Part shown: one piece after another, positions 44,472 through 55,729 of the stretch
Layout of the letters: each line of letters begins with the position of its first letter
Numbering within the stretch: position 1 is the first letter of the stretch
Assembly: GCA_047495785.1 (NCBI GenBank)
Contig: JBLDXI010000010.1
Span: 372,001 to 436,000 of the forward strand
Direction of reading: 5' to 3'
Origin: Lepidodermella squamata
Lineage: Eukaryota > Gastrotricha
DNA: 64,000 nt
Position numbers and translations under genes: made by a program
Notes under the pieces: model-generated
Databases searched by the model: none
What the model was told of the DNA's origin: nothing
What the model saw: only the letters and a program-made list of their open reading frames with translations

Positions 44472-46205
44472 TCAATCGATTTTCGCTTTTGTTCGGCAAA
44501 TTCTTCGCAGTAACATAATAAAAGCTATGATAATACTTGCAACAAAGGTGTATAAGTCAAGATCGTATAGCCGATAGAAGGGGGCTTCATTCTCAAACAT
44601 TCGTAAATGACTCGATCCAATCGCGATTTCCATTTCAATCACATCCACAGCATGGCTGTATCGTTGAGCGTTGTAGTAGAGGGAAGCTCCTAATTTCATA
44701 AGGTTCTGAATCAAACCCGGGTCTTTGCCCGAATACCGTGTTAGTAGATCCATTGATTTGTTGCAGGACTCTCCTTCTACGTCGCTCGAGGTCCTTCGCA
44801 CTGCAAGTCCAACTCCCAGCTCAGTCACACGTTCAGCATTCAGGGGTTGATCCGCTGTGATCGGAGTAACCAGAACAGGCTTGCTGGCTAAAAATGACTC
44901 GAAAAGGCTTTCAATCCCGCCGTGGCTAACAAACAAATGCACCGCCGGATGGTTAAGGACTTTGATTTGTGCAACGCGTTTCTCCATTCGAAAATAAGGA
45001 TGCTGCTTTGGGTTTTGGAGAATTTCTTCCGGTAGTGTTTGGCTCAAGTCAGCAGTCCCAATCGACCATAAAAACTTCACCTTTTGATTTTTGGATCGGT
45101 TGCATAACAGACCTTTTAGTAAGGCCTTGATTCTCAAGTTGGACGGGAGGAAGCCAGAGCCGAACGCGATGTAAATCACACTTTCGTGGTTTGAATGAGC
45201 CAGGTCTAGCCATTTCTGTAAATCAGGGTTCATTTCATATGTATCCTGTTCAATGACAGGCCCCAACATGTGCAGGAACGGTGAGTGCGATCGTGAATAT
45301 TCCCAGCCGAAGAAGTTGGGTACGAAGAAATGGGTAGATTTGTGTGATTTTAGAGGATGAATAATGCTGCTGAGACCAAGGCTTGTTTTGAGGCTATTCA
45401 ACTCATGAAAATAAGGCACAAAGTTGTAGAGAAGTTTCGGCAGGATGACGAATTTGAAGTGAAGACGTTCAAAAAAGCTCAGACCGTCCAGTGCTGATGG
45501 GGCAAAGGTCGACGGCAGGAAACTTGGATAGCCAGCTCCATTCGGTGTCAATGAGTCGGGTGCTGTTATAACATAAGGGATCCCATACTCTTGCGCAATG
45601 TTTGGGCAGGAAAACGTCATCCAATTGCAGACTAATATATCAGGACGGTCTTCCAATACAGCATCTCTTAAGCCACGATATGCCCCTTCATAATAGCGCT
45701 GGGCAGCTATTGTAAACATAGCACTGAGAGATTCGTAGGCTGTAAATGGAACATTATGATTCAATATTCGGAGAATAATTTAGTCAAAACCTTGTATATT
45801 TGGGTTTTTGTTTTCCATCTCAACAGAAAAATAGAGCGATTTGACTTCAGTAATCGATCCGTTGGACAAATATTCTTTTGTGCTGTTCAGTTGGTAGAAC
45901 TTGTCGAACTGTCCAGGTTTGAACCACGTCCGTGATACGTCATGGAGGCTGGCAAAAGCAGTTCGATGACCCCTCTTCTTGACAGCTCCGGATATCGCAA
46001 TCATTGGCTTAACGTGTGATCTGGAGCCGATTTCCATTACGAAAAGAACATACCGCGAATGGGATATCAGGTTTCTCAAGTCAGGCGAGATGTTTCCGCT
46101 TATATCGTTTAGTTTTCCTGAAGAATATGCAACATCAGACGCTAAGGCTGGGTAAGAAATCAGAAGAAATGACCATACAAGAAAAACTTCTAGTTTCAAG
46201 GCCAT
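44472..46205 (-). CDS. UGT-1: UDP-glycosyltransferase, ER membrane type, 560 aa
   Basis: Exons 46205-45791 and 45739-44472 on the - strand, with a 51-bp phase-1 intron (GTTTTG to TTTACAG). Signal peptide 1-22. The N-terminal domain has GSRSHVKPM, whose His (residue 64) fits the catalytic base of GT1 enzymes, and KKRGHRTA. The C-terminal donor site reads VAQIKVLNHPAVHLFVSHGG followed by a short linker and ADQPLNAERV, the UGT signature with DQ. A C-terminal transmembrane helix is followed by a short tail ending KAKID, a KxKxx ER-retrieval signal. It would transfer a sugar from a UDP-sugar to small lipophilic acceptors in the ER lumen. It converges on LGIC-6 and diverges from the GPCR gene. Confidence 0.93.
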
Positions 46206-46656
46206 TTTGAACCAGTGAATTCACGATAATAGCCCAAGCATTTTCTTATTCCATTAAGGCAACATCACTCAAGATAACATCTTATCGGCATTTCACGCCA
46301 TGTTATTCCACCAGTTTGAACTAATTTGCTCACCTCAGCAAATGACCACTTTGTGGTAGATATATGATATTTGCCTATGAAGGCCGAGCAATTTAAGGTG
46401 CGATTGTTCATCAGAGAAAGAAGAATTCTAATTTTGAGAACATATAATGTACTAAATGCAATTGTGAGTAATGTTGATGCATCAGAAGGTACGTGAAGCG
46501 CTGAGACTCCAGCCCCGCAAATTTTGCATTTAAACGCAGACGTGAGCCTACATTATTTCCTGCCGACGGCTGCTAGGCTCGCATCACGAGGAGAATTGCA
46601 AAAAGAGCTTCTAAAAGTGTCCGAAATTACAAAAACCTCTTACGCGAGAGTCCACG
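46206..46656. other. Divergent intergenic region between UGT-1 and the GPCR
   Basis: About 450 bp between divergent start codons; it must carry the 5' regions of both genes. No recognised motif is visible. Confidence 0.35.
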
Positions 46657-48894
46657 ATGACGAAAAGCTTCATACTCACAATATGTCTTATTGAAGTCGC
46701 CATGGCTCAGATTCGGTCAACCCGGCTACAGGTCCTCAACCTTGTCCCGGTAGCCGCAGTCGATCCAATGCAGGGCCGAGCCATGCTCGAGGCATCTCAG
46801 CTCCTGGTCGAGAACGTCAATAATCGCTCGGATATCTTGCCCGATTACACGGTGGAATTAATCAACCGTGACGAGATGTCAGGCAATTCAGCGGCTCAGC
46901 GCCTTGTCGATTACATTAACAGTCAACGGCTTGAGAACGAAAATTCATCGGTCATCTCGGCACCAGTCATTGTCGGGCCAGCGTATTCAGGCGGTTGCAA
47001 AGCTATTGGACCGATATTGCCTTACCTCGGGCTAATCGCCATCAGCACCCGCTGCACCGCGCCAGGTTTGGCAGACCACGCGACATATCCGAATTTATTC
47101 CTATCCTTAACCACTGGCAAGACGACAGCGCTGGTAATGCTCAAGTTTATGCGGGAAATAGGCCGATGGCGCCGATTTGCCCTGCTGACAAACCCAGCTT
47201 CAATTAACGACTACGGCACTGCATTTTTCCTTCACGAGCGAGCTTTGGCAAACGGGTTTACAGTCCCGTGGTTCTCTATGGCGACCGAGGCCGATGCAGA
47301 CCTTGTCGCCTCGCTTAAAGAAACCGGAGCACGTGTTTTTGTTATCAGTGCTACCGTGACTGCTCTTGTTTCCAGGATAGTCTGCGAGGCGCATAGGCAG
47401 GGTTTGCGCGGGCCTCGCTATGTTTGGTTAGTCCTAAATTTCGGCTTCACAATTACACCACCACCAGGTTGTGATCGCGCAACCTTGGCAGAGCAGTGGC
47501 AACAGGCATTTTTCTTCGGCAATACTCTAGTGCCTATTGATTACTCAGTAACCAGCGACCTCGGTTACACTCCGCTGCAATTTGACACTGCAGTTGCTGC
47601 CAGGTCCAACGCAAGCCGTGACGCTCTTTCCTACTCTTACACTACTCATGATACTCTTTTGCGGACGATATTGGTGCTAAATGATACGGAAGCTCGTTTA
47701 AGAGGTAACTATAACCTCTCACTGAGAGATTATCATCGCCACCCGCAGCTGGTCCTTAAGATTGCGGACCAAGCCGTATTAGCTTCACGCGTGACTGGCG
47801 TGCGTGTTGGCCTGACTACGTATTCACTACTAGGGCAGTTGCAAGGTGATGTCCAAGCCGTAGCCCAGTGGAGCGCGTCGACTGGGATGCAAAACACTGT
47901 CTTAGTTCGGCTATTGGCAGTTCCTGGATACGGAGAATTCGATCTCGGGAGTTACTCGTTGAGCATTGTATCGCCAATTCGATGGATTAATGTCAGCCCA
48001 CCTCAAGACCAACCAACGCTTCGACGTCAAACAGCGTTCGTACCAGGACCTGTTGTAATTTTCCTGATTGTACTAGCGGGTTTCATTGCTGTGATTCAAT
48101 TAATTGTTACTTGGTGGTTGGTGCATAAGAGGCGTCACATGACGTTGCTTTCACAGAAGTTGGCCATGTTGGTAGCTTGTCTTGTTCTTGACGCTGCTGG
48201 AGCATTAGCAGCGCTCGATCGCAGCACATCACAGGCACCATTTGTTGCATCCATAGCCCTTCTCGGTCTAGGAATTTCATGCATAGCTAGCCTTGTAACC
48301 ATGAGACTGTGGCTTATCTTGCGAGTCATGAACAATGTCGAGCCACGTGAACGACATGGAACTGTCGGCTCGTCAACCAACACGTGGCACTCTCGGTTTG
48401 TCGTCGTAACTGATGCTGTATTGCGACGCCGAAAGCAGCAACATTCCCCGACCGTTGTCCAATGGAGAGTTGTAGATAGTCGAGTAGTTGCATATAGCGC
48501 AGTCTTCGTTGTATGCATTGCATTTATTATAGCTTCCTGGCTTTGCGTACAGAACATTTCCTGCTTCGAAACATGGGGCATAGCTTGCCGTGGAAGTCTA
48601 GCAACACAGATTCTACCAGTTATCATTGCTGCTTTGGGGCTTGTAATGGCTCTGTTAGGTGCCACTTTCGCCTATTTATTGAGTCAAATTCACGGAGCTA
48701 ACGTTAAGGTTCCTGAGCTTGGACCTAGCTGCGTTGCTGCTGCTGCTGGCGTGTTGTTGTTTGTGGCTAGTACTGATTCCGCCGCAGTTCAGCAGGTTGG
48801 CCTCGTCGTAATCACTTTGCTATTTTCGGCGACAACAAGCGCAGCGTGGCTGTATGGTAGCTTTAAATCAACAGTGATACCTGAAACAAATTGA
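46657..48894 (+). CDS. Class C G-protein-coupled receptor, GABA-B-like, 745 aa, intronless
   Basis: A single open frame. Signal peptide 1-17 (MTKSFILTICLIEVAMA). Residues about 24-455 form a periplasmic-binding-protein-like Venus flytrap: VEL.NRDEMSGNS, VIVGPAYSGGCKAIGPIL and GLIAISTRCTAP match the ANF-receptor/GABA-B ligand domain. There is no Cys-rich linker, which separates it from metabotropic glutamate receptors and fits GABA-B-type receptors. Seven membrane segments lie at about 464-485, 501-521, 528-550, 608-630, 649-675, 691-706 and 711-733, with a short C-tail and no coiled coil, so obligate heterodimerisation by a coiled coil is not evident. The ligand is unknown. Lack of introns in a gene of this length is notable next to its multi-exon neighbours and could reflect retroposition. 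Confidence 0.9.
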   Translation: MTKSFILTICLIEVAMAQIRSTRLQVLNLVPVAAVDPMQGRAMLEASQLLVENVNNRSDILPDYTVELINRDEMSGNSAAQRLVDYINSQRLENENSSVISAPVIVGPAYSGGCKAIGPILPYLGLIAISTRCTAPGLADHATYPNLFLSLTTGKTTALVMLKFMREIGRWRRFALLTNPASINDYGTAFFLHERALANGFTVPWFSMATEADADLVASLKETGARVFVISATVTALVSRIVCEAHRQGLRGPRYVWLVLNFGFTITPPPGCDRATLAEQWQQAFFFGNTLVPIDYSVTSDLGYTPLQFDTAVAARSNASRDALSYSYTTHDTLLRTILVLNDTEARLRGNYNLSLRDYHRHPQLVLKIADQAVLASRVTGVRVGLTTYSLLGQLQGDVQAVAQWSASTGMQNTVLVRLLAVPGYGEFDLGSYSLSIVSPIRWINVSPPQDQPTLRRQTAFVPGPVVIFLIVLAGFIAVIQLIVTWWLVHKRRHMTLLSQKLAMLVACLVLDAAGALAALDRSTSQAPFVASIALLGLGISCIASLVTMRLWLILRVMNNVEPRERHGTVGSSTNTWHSRFVVVTDAVLRRRKQQHSPTVVQWRVVDSRVVAYSAVFVVCIAFIIASWLCVQNISCFETWGIACRGSLATQILPVIIAALGLVMALLGATFAYLLSQIHGANVKVPELGPSCVAAAAGVLLFVASTDSAAVQQVGLVVITLLFSATTSAAWLYGSFKSTVIPETN

Positions 48895-49196
48895 ACAAGG
48901 GTGAAGTAAGAAATCGGCTTTTGAATTTCGTATATTGCTTTGGATTAAGAAAGAATACACGAGCATGAAACTGTCAATCTTGGTCACATTCTTGACTGTT
49001 TGCTTGCTGCATTGCATCCGTTCGTGAGATTCCGTTGGGTGTTTATTTACATAATAGTAAAGCCGCTCATTGACATATAATTACTCCATTTTATGCCTAG
49101 GTTTTAAACATTGAGTTCGAAGGAAGTGTACAAGAGGGCGGAGCTTACATTGAGACTCATTTGGATTACAATATAGGCACGTGAGAAACCGGCTAA
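48895..49196. other. Short intergenic region
   Basis: Between the convergent GPCR and LGIC-A genes; nothing recognised. Confidence 0.3.
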
Positions 49197-49262
49197 TAAA
49201 GGATTATTCTATAGCTAGTCATAGAGAAATGAATTCCCCCCATCTGAAACCCCGAGCGAGTT
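49197..49262 (-). repeat. Second copy of the palindromic repeat seen at 1.46 kb
   Basis: The reverse complement contains ACTCGCTCGGGGTTTCAGAT and then ATTTCTCTATGACTAGCTAT, matching 1458-1527. It lies in the 3' flank of LGIC-A, just after its stop. The shared ends suggest a short mobile element. Confidence 0.6.
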
Positions 49263-49267
49263 TGACT

Positions 49268-50782
49268 TTATATGTTGACGATTTTTAGAAATGCGGTGCC
49301 GATAAGTAGAAAATGTACCAGCGATGTTGCGATGAAAACAAAGCCAAACACAATTGCATCGATGAGAATCGGATTCAAGCTCTTCTTTTCCCTCAATTTC
49401 GCCATCCAAACATTTACATCTGCAATAGAAGGACTTCGAAATAAGCTGAACCTTAGCAATGTCAATCAACTCACCCATTTCAGCCTTGCCAGCTTCATAC
49501 CATTTATACATCGCTATCGAATAGGCAGTCGTGAATGTACCAATGATTTGGAGCAGCAGGAGATACATAACCAGGTAAACAGTTTGCGTCGATTTCGGTA
49601 TCAGTCCTTTAACGGTAACTTGAAGGACGAGGAAATTCAGCGTGATTACAACAGAGTAGCCAGGTCGTTCGGGTCGGTAGAACGGGATGAAAAAAGTCGT
49701 CAACTGCAATACGGCGGTCATAATAGCCGGTGCAAGTATCTTATATGGGAGAAATTACATGTACAGCAAATCAAGGATACGAGAAAGCGAAATTACTGCT
49801 ATCAGATAATAGAAATATTTGCGCCTCAAGACGAGCGTGTACCGATAGATAGGTTTTCCAGAATATTCCTGGCTGGTTATCGTCGATTTACTGCTTACAT
49901 ATTCCCACATGTTGGAAAACGAACTGGGGCCTTCAGGTATGTTTACGCATATGAGAAGTTTGGCAAGTTCCTCACGATCAGACAGCGCAAAGTCAAAGTC
50001 GCAACTTTGCGAATCGAATGGCCAAAATCTATTTATGAAAATGGCACCGTTTAAATTGGTAAATTACTATCACCATTTCTCGATTACTTTAAATCCAGAA
50101 GACATCGAGATTTATAAACTCCTATAAGGGTGATCTGAGTGCTCCCTCCATTTTCTGCCGTGTCAGAGATGATTTCGGTTTTCTGTGCCAGGTTGTTAAC
50201 AGCGTGTATATTTTCCGCATTGTTCAGATGCAACACGTTCGGAATCCAAATGTTGTCAGAGACATGATCAAACGAAGCATGTTGCAACTTGTTGAACCTC
50301 CGCAAGTTAATCCACGATAGCAATTTATTCTGCCAACCAAGAAGTAGCTTCGCGCGAACAGATATAGTCTGCTGAACATCGTCTATGCCCAAAATTTTAT
50401 ATATTTTGAACGTTGGTTTAATGATAACCCTCTGTGAATATTCATAAATGGGCCGGTAGTGTAGTCGGTTGTAACTGAAACGATTCCTTAGGCAGCACAA
50501 CAGTGTGGCATCTGCGCTTTTGGCATAATTTTGGCACAGTTTTGCAAGTTGGGCATCACTCCGCTGATCAAAGTACTGTGATACTGGAAATCCGCAAGTG
50601 GCATTGGGCGGAGAAATCCAGTTGGCAGGGACAGGGGGCTCGAGAGTTCGATCAGCTGCGCATTCGAGATCAGTCGATAACCCGAGTTCAGCTAATAATG
50701 TCGCATCCAGACCTGGCAAATCTAGTCCACTTGATACTGATTTACAAACAAAATGGAGCAGCAGAACTCCTACAAGCAGCAT
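49268..50782 (-). CDS. LGIC-A: Cys-loop ligand-gated ion channel subunit with Cys-rich N-terminal extension, 447 aa
   Basis: Exons on the - strand: 50782-50088, 50028-49797, 49739-49475 and 49419-49268; introns of 59, 57 and 55 bp with consistent phases. ATG 50782 starts a signal peptide (MLLVGVLLLHFVCKSVSSG). The Cys-loop CLLDLKFWPFDSQSC has the canonical 13-residue spacing but WPFD instead of FPFD. Before the beta-sandwich is an extra segment with five cysteines (LEC, TCG, KLC, LLCC), not typical of the family. M2 follows PERPGY (Glu before Arg, cation-type). M3-M4 is short, about 25 residues. Loop C lacks a Cys pair. It is the last of three head-to-tail LGIC genes and starts 89 bp after the stop of LGIC-B. 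Confidence 0.85.
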
Positions 50783-50871
50783 TATTTCCAGTTTCAAGGG
50801 TAAAAATCACTTGGCTCAGTTGATACTTCACATATTTAATTAAGATTTATCGAAAAGGCATGTAAATACAC

Positions 50872-52129
50872 TCAGTAGCTAGCCATCAAGCAATAAAAAA
50901 TTATATGAAGCCCGACCGTGAGAAAAAGAGCGACAAGAAGCACAATTTTATCCACAAAACCAATAACAAACGCAATTCTTGGAGGGATGTCAGCTTCGGC
51001 TTTTCCGTAACCTGCGCGCGGTGTTGCCATGAAGCAAATAACTCCGGAATAAAGTGCCGCAGCGATGTTCATCGCCAGCATCGATGCGGCATAAATGCTG
51101 AAATAAATCGACTGACTTGTTACAGGCAGTTGGTTCATCGCCGGAACGAAAAAACACGCATAGGTTAGCAAGCAGCTGATCGCATGTAGGATTCGAATAG
51201 TTTGCTCCGGCGGTAGCAGGTAGACAGTCAGTTGCAGGGAGGCTACCAAACCCATCGGCACCAGAGTTGTCAGAAGATAGAAACTTTTACGTCGGCTCAA
51301 CGTGATGACGACGACGTAATTCGACTTGCCGTCTGCAGAAGTTGTTTGAGTCTTGATGTCAAGAATTTGCCACAATGAAGTTGGGTCGTTAAGCTCGTCA
51401 ATGCCATCAACAGAAAAATCCGCCTCATTGAGATTCGCACCGTTATTCAGAAGCGAAAATGTGAGAGAACAAGTTTGAATGTCGAAGGGAAATCTTAGGT
51501 ATCAAGAGAGATATCGATCATTCGCAGAGATTATGATTATTTACCTTGTCAAATCAAGCTGGCACCGTGAATCGAAAACCGTTCTGATATTCCATCGAAC
51601 AGTACCGTCGGAATCTACATCAACAGGCCACTTTTTCCCGACAGCCGTAATCACAGCTACATCTTTGCCTTGGAAGGAAATATGGAGAAAGATAACATGA
51701 TAAGTATACATTAAAAATTACTGTTTTCATTGTGCTGAATTTGAGGTACCCAAATCTGGCCTGAGATTAGGCTTATTGTCTCGACTTTTGAGTTATTCGA
51801 CCATTTGAGGAATGGATCGATCCAGCTTAACATCAGCTGGCCATCTGTGCTAAGGACAGACTGCAAATACAGTTGTAGTAAAAGATTGCTACTGCTATCG
51901 GAATATGACTTACTGTCAAATCGTCGATAACTGGAGATTCCTTCACGTTTAGCTTGATTTGAACCATGCATTCATCGGCAACATCAGCTTGTGGCACTCC
52001 ACTGACCAGTAGACTTTGAGGATAGGTCGCCATAACTTGTCTGATCAAGGTTGCCTCGGGGGAATCAAGACCTTTGATTTCCGTACCAAAAGCCAGATAT
52101 AAAATCATAATTCTCAACAAATGATCCAT
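50872..52129 (-). CDS. LGIC-B: Cys-loop ligand-gated ion channel subunit with atypical M2, 366 aa
   Basis: Exons on the - strand: 52129-51914, 51860-51722, 51668-51545 and 51493-50872; introns of 53, 53 and 51 bp, phases 0, 1 and 2. Start MDHLLRIMILYLAFGTE is signal-like. It has WVPQIQH, a canonical 13-residue Cys-loop (CQLDLTRFPFDIQTC), and four membrane segments. The stretch before M2 is PPEQTIRILHAISC instead of the usual acidic-Arg-Pro, and M2 has many bulky residues (TYACFFVPAM), so the pore should differ, or the subunit may be structural. It is shorter than LGIC-A and -C. TTTTTATTCATAG just before the ATG looks like a splice or trans-splice acceptor. Confidence 0.85.
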
Positions 52130-52224
52130 CGTGCTATCTATGAATAAAAACATATTTTAAGAGATAGTTTACTACATTAAAGTTAGAGTTTAGAGTACAA
52201 CGACAGTATAGCAACAGAGATAGT
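52130..52224 (-). other. 95-bp intercistronic gap with a splice-acceptor-like site
   Basis: Between the stop of LGIC-C (52225) and the ATG of LGIC-B (52129). The - strand reads ATATGTTTTTATTCATAG up to 8 bases before the ATG, a good acceptor without an upstream donor in the gap. This is what a downstream operon gene needs if it receives a spliced leader. A normal upstream 5'-UTR intron is the alternative. Confidence 0.4.
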
Positions 52225-53582
52225 TCATTTCGTCATCAAGGCAAAGGCAATGCCATGTGAAGCTCCTGTCGCGGCTAGAAGCAGAATAAATGCAATTTGA
52301 TCGAAACGACGAATCGCGTTGATGATCTTCTGCTTGTTCTCCTCTCCGTCCGTGGCTGGAACAGCATCTGCTACAGGCTCAACTTTGTTCATCTTCAGCG
52401 AGCAGATTCTAACGCCGTTCATCGTCACCTTCACACCGATCAGATAACAAAATACTGCCGAAATGATTGTACAAAGGGTGCCGATGGCGAATTGAATGAT
52501 TATATACATCAGAAGCCAAATGATCTCCGAAGTTTTCGGGATTTGGTCTTGAATCATTATCTATGAACAGAGTTCAGTGAAATTACGAATTCTTGTAGTA
52601 GTGAAACCTGAAAAATTCCGAATGCGACCAAAACTGACACAGAATAAGCTGGCCGATCGGGTGATTCAGGGTTCAGGCAGAAGGTCGCTAGCTGCATGAT
52701 ACTCAGCAGAACGCAGGGTAAAATGCTTGTTACGTAAAGAGGCAAATAGCACGGTGGATCAAAAATCACCATAATAGCATGGAAACTCACATGTTATAAA
52801 AGACGTACTGAACGTTACGCTTGATCTTAATCGAAAATATAGCAGAGCGAAAGCGATTAGAGCTTGGGTCAATGAGAGCACTGTACGAGACGGGTGACCA
52901 AATGGAGCCTCGGCCGAACTCGTCCCCTCGCAATTCTTGGAAGTTGACACTTTTATCGTACTCAACGAGCTGATAAAACAACCAGGAATCATATGTAAAC
53001 TGACAGATCTGTTGGTCGTATGGAAATTTAGCCAAGCTGATAGAAAATATTTCACAGAATGAGAGGATATAATTATAACTTATAACGTATCACTCACGTC
53101 AATGCGCAGTTGGATGTGAAAATACCGGTTGGTTCCCACAACGCGCGGCCATCTGATGAAACAATGACATGGGATCCTTCGCCAAACTGCATGACAACCT
53201 GCTGGTCCTCAACGTTATTCGCGTGGAGAATCCGTGGACGCCAAACCGAAGACGCTTTAACAGAAATTCCCGAAATGTGCGACCAATTTTTATATTCCGG
53301 CTGGTTTTTCCATGCGAGAAACGGATCCGACCACTCCAGACGGAGTGTCGCCAGAACTGAAATGGTTTGATCGACGTCATTTATTTCGTTGAAATGTAGA
53401 AGCGCGAATGTCAGTTTGACATTTACTGCTTGGTCTGCTGACGTGACAGGACGGCCGCCTTCAGATAGTGGGTAAGTCTTCAGCAATTTATCGACTAGCG
53501 AGAATTCGGTTTTCATGACATCAAAGTTGTTCTGCGCTAAAACAAGGCTAATTTCAAGCACAACTACTGCCAAAAACCTCAT
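52225..53582 (-). CDS. LGIC-C: Cys-loop ligand-gated ion channel subunit, nAChR-like, 394 aa
   Basis: Exons on the - strand: 53582-53098, 53036-52791, 52725-52608 and 52560-52225; introns of 61, 65 and 47 bp, phases 2, 2 and 0. Signal peptide MRFLAVVVLEISLVLAQ. It is the most canonical member here: LRLEWSDPFLAW, WRPRILHANN, a 13-residue Cys-loop (CALTLAKFPYDQQIC) followed by DSWLFY, which keeps the loop B Trp, and M2 preceded by SPDRPAY (Asp before Arg). Loop C has no vicinal cysteines, so it would be a non-alpha-type subunit. M3-M4 is about 40 residues. It is the first gene of the LGIC-C/B/A run and probably supplies its promoter. Confidence 0.87.
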
Positions 53583-53818
53583 CGTTGATGGTGTACAATG
53601 ATAAGAGCTGCGCTTCCCAAAGCTGAAAAAGTATTTCGTTTTTAGATTTGTTGCTCTGGAGATTGTTTCGGATCGTTTGACGCAGCTTTTGATTTCCGTG
53701 TGCCGAATTTATTGCGTTTTTTATTGCGAATTTATGTTCAAGTGAAACAATTATTGCTTTTTCACTCCATAAATTCTAACTCTATTTTCACGTATCAGAT
53801 TTTATTAAAGCGACAAAC

Positions 53819-55503
53819 TCATCCACTTTCATATTTTGATCTGCAAAGATTACTGAACATTCGGACAGCGAAAAACAAGGCACATAAAAATAAAAAAGCA
53901 GCGGCGTAGAAGTCCAAATCATGAACTCTATAGAACGGCGCTTCATTTTCAAACATTCGCAAATGTTCGGAACCGATTGTCATTTCCATCTCTATAATAT
54001 CCACGGCTGCTTCGATCCGTTGAGCATTGTAATATAAGGATGCACCCATTTTCATCAGGTTTCGTATTAGCTCTGGCTCTTTCTGTACATACCGACCCAG
54101 CAAAGACTTTGATTTGATGCATGCTTCTTCTTTCGCGTCTTCAGAATCCTTGCTTAGTGAGAGACCAACTCCAAGTTCAACAACGCGCTCAGCGTTCAAA
54201 GGCTGATCTGCTGTGATTGGATTGACAAGGATCGGCTTAGTGGCCAGGAATGCTTCGAAAATACTCTCAATGCCGCCATGACTGACAAACAGATGAACAG
54301 CCGGGTGATTTAGCACTTTGATTTGGGCAACACGTTTCTCCAGTCTGAAGTGAGGATGCTGTTCTGGGTTGTTGAGAATTTCCTCAGGCACTATAGCACT
54401 AAGATTTACATCTCCGTAAGACCATAAAATGTTGACTCGATGACTCTCAGACAAGTTACATTGGAAGCCCTCAAGAAGTTCTTTGATTCTTGAATTAGTT
54501 GGTAACCAAGCAGAACCAAAGGCAATGTAAATAACACTTTCTTTCCTTGAATAAGCTTGGTCAAGCCATTCCTGCAGGTCAGGGTTCATTTCATAGATAT
54601 CTGGCTTAATGACAGGCCCCAGCATATGCAAGAATGGTGATATTGGACGAGAGTATTCCCATCCAAAGAAGTTTGGAATAAAGTAATGAACCTTCGGCTG
54701 TGGCTGCAACATGTGGTAAACCCGGTCCAAGCCCAGCTTTTCCTTGATGGAGCCGATTTCTTTGAAATAAGGAATTAAGCTGTAGATTACTTTTGGTAAA
54801 ATAACAAATTTGACATGAAGCCTTTGAAGAAAGCTTAAGCCATCGAGTTCGGAGGGCGCAAATGGCGACGGCAAGTACCCGGGCAATTAGGATTCTGTGC
54901 ACTAGTAGCTGTAACTACATGTGGTATTCCCAATTTTACAGCAACATTAGGGCATGAAAAGCTCATCCAGTCGCAGACCATAAGATTCGGCCGGTCTTCT
55001 TCAACGACATCTTTTAAACTGAGAAAAGCGCCTTCGTAAAAAATTTCAGCTGCCTTATGAATTATCCGGCTTGCGACCTCATAACTTTCCAAATCTGAGG
55101 CTTCCATGCTGATTTCAAATGCGAAGTCATTGGATTTACTTTGAGGATTGCTACCATTTGAAAGATATTCATTAGTACCATTCAGCTGATGGAATTTTCC
55201 GAACTGACCAGGTCTGTACCAATTAACAGCCCCATCGATAAGACTGGCGAGTGCTGTGCGATGGCCGCGCCTAATTAGGGCCTCGGATAGCTGTATCATC
55301 GGTTTAATGTGAGATCTAGTACTCAAATCGATCACAAATAGGATGTACCCTGGCTGAGCGACCAACTTCGCAATTTCTGGTCCAAGGTTGGGCGTTATGT
55401 TATCCAGCTTCTCTGACTTATATTCTGTAGAGAGGGAAGAGCCATCGCTTATACAGTTACTAATAAATATGCATAGCCATAGGAAAGTCTGGAGAATCCT
55501 CAT
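53819..55503 (-). pseudogene. UGT-2: UDP-glycosyltransferase with a frameshift, probable young pseudogene
   Basis: The N-terminal part (from ATG 55503, signal peptide, STRSHIKPM, RRGHRTA, DWMSFSCPN) and the C-terminal part (from about 54884 to 53819, including VSHGG, ADQPLNAERV and a membrane helix) lie in different frames. At 54876-54884, compared with UGT-3, about 10 bases encoding part of the GNPSY region are missing, causing the shift; no intron can bridge it. The tail ends KYESG and has lost the KxKxx ER-retrieval signal kept in the other copies. Otherwise the gene is undamaged, so inactivation is recent, or the 10-base gap is an assembly error. It has no intron. Confidence 0.8.
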
Positions 55504-55729
55504 TTTTGCAGATTCAATCTTAATAACAAAGAAATGGCAGTCCAGGCCGCTCAGCCTGCAACCAAAGATATATCCTTATCAGTGTGGAAAAAAGTTGGCA
55601 CTTATCAAGCCGAAGTCAGGCTACCTCGTAGTTCAGATATGAAATTTTTACTCGCGTGATATCTTGCATACTAAAGCTGCAAAAATGATATATAATTAAG
55701 CACACAAATATGTCACAATAATATTATGA

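Noticed and set aside
47200-48665. Antisense open frames across the GPCR gene
   Set aside because: Shadows of the well-supported sense frame.
49272-50054. 260-codon open frame on the + strand over LGIC-A
   Set aside because: It runs antisense across three LGIC-A exons and introns that encode conserved membrane segments; a shadow frame.
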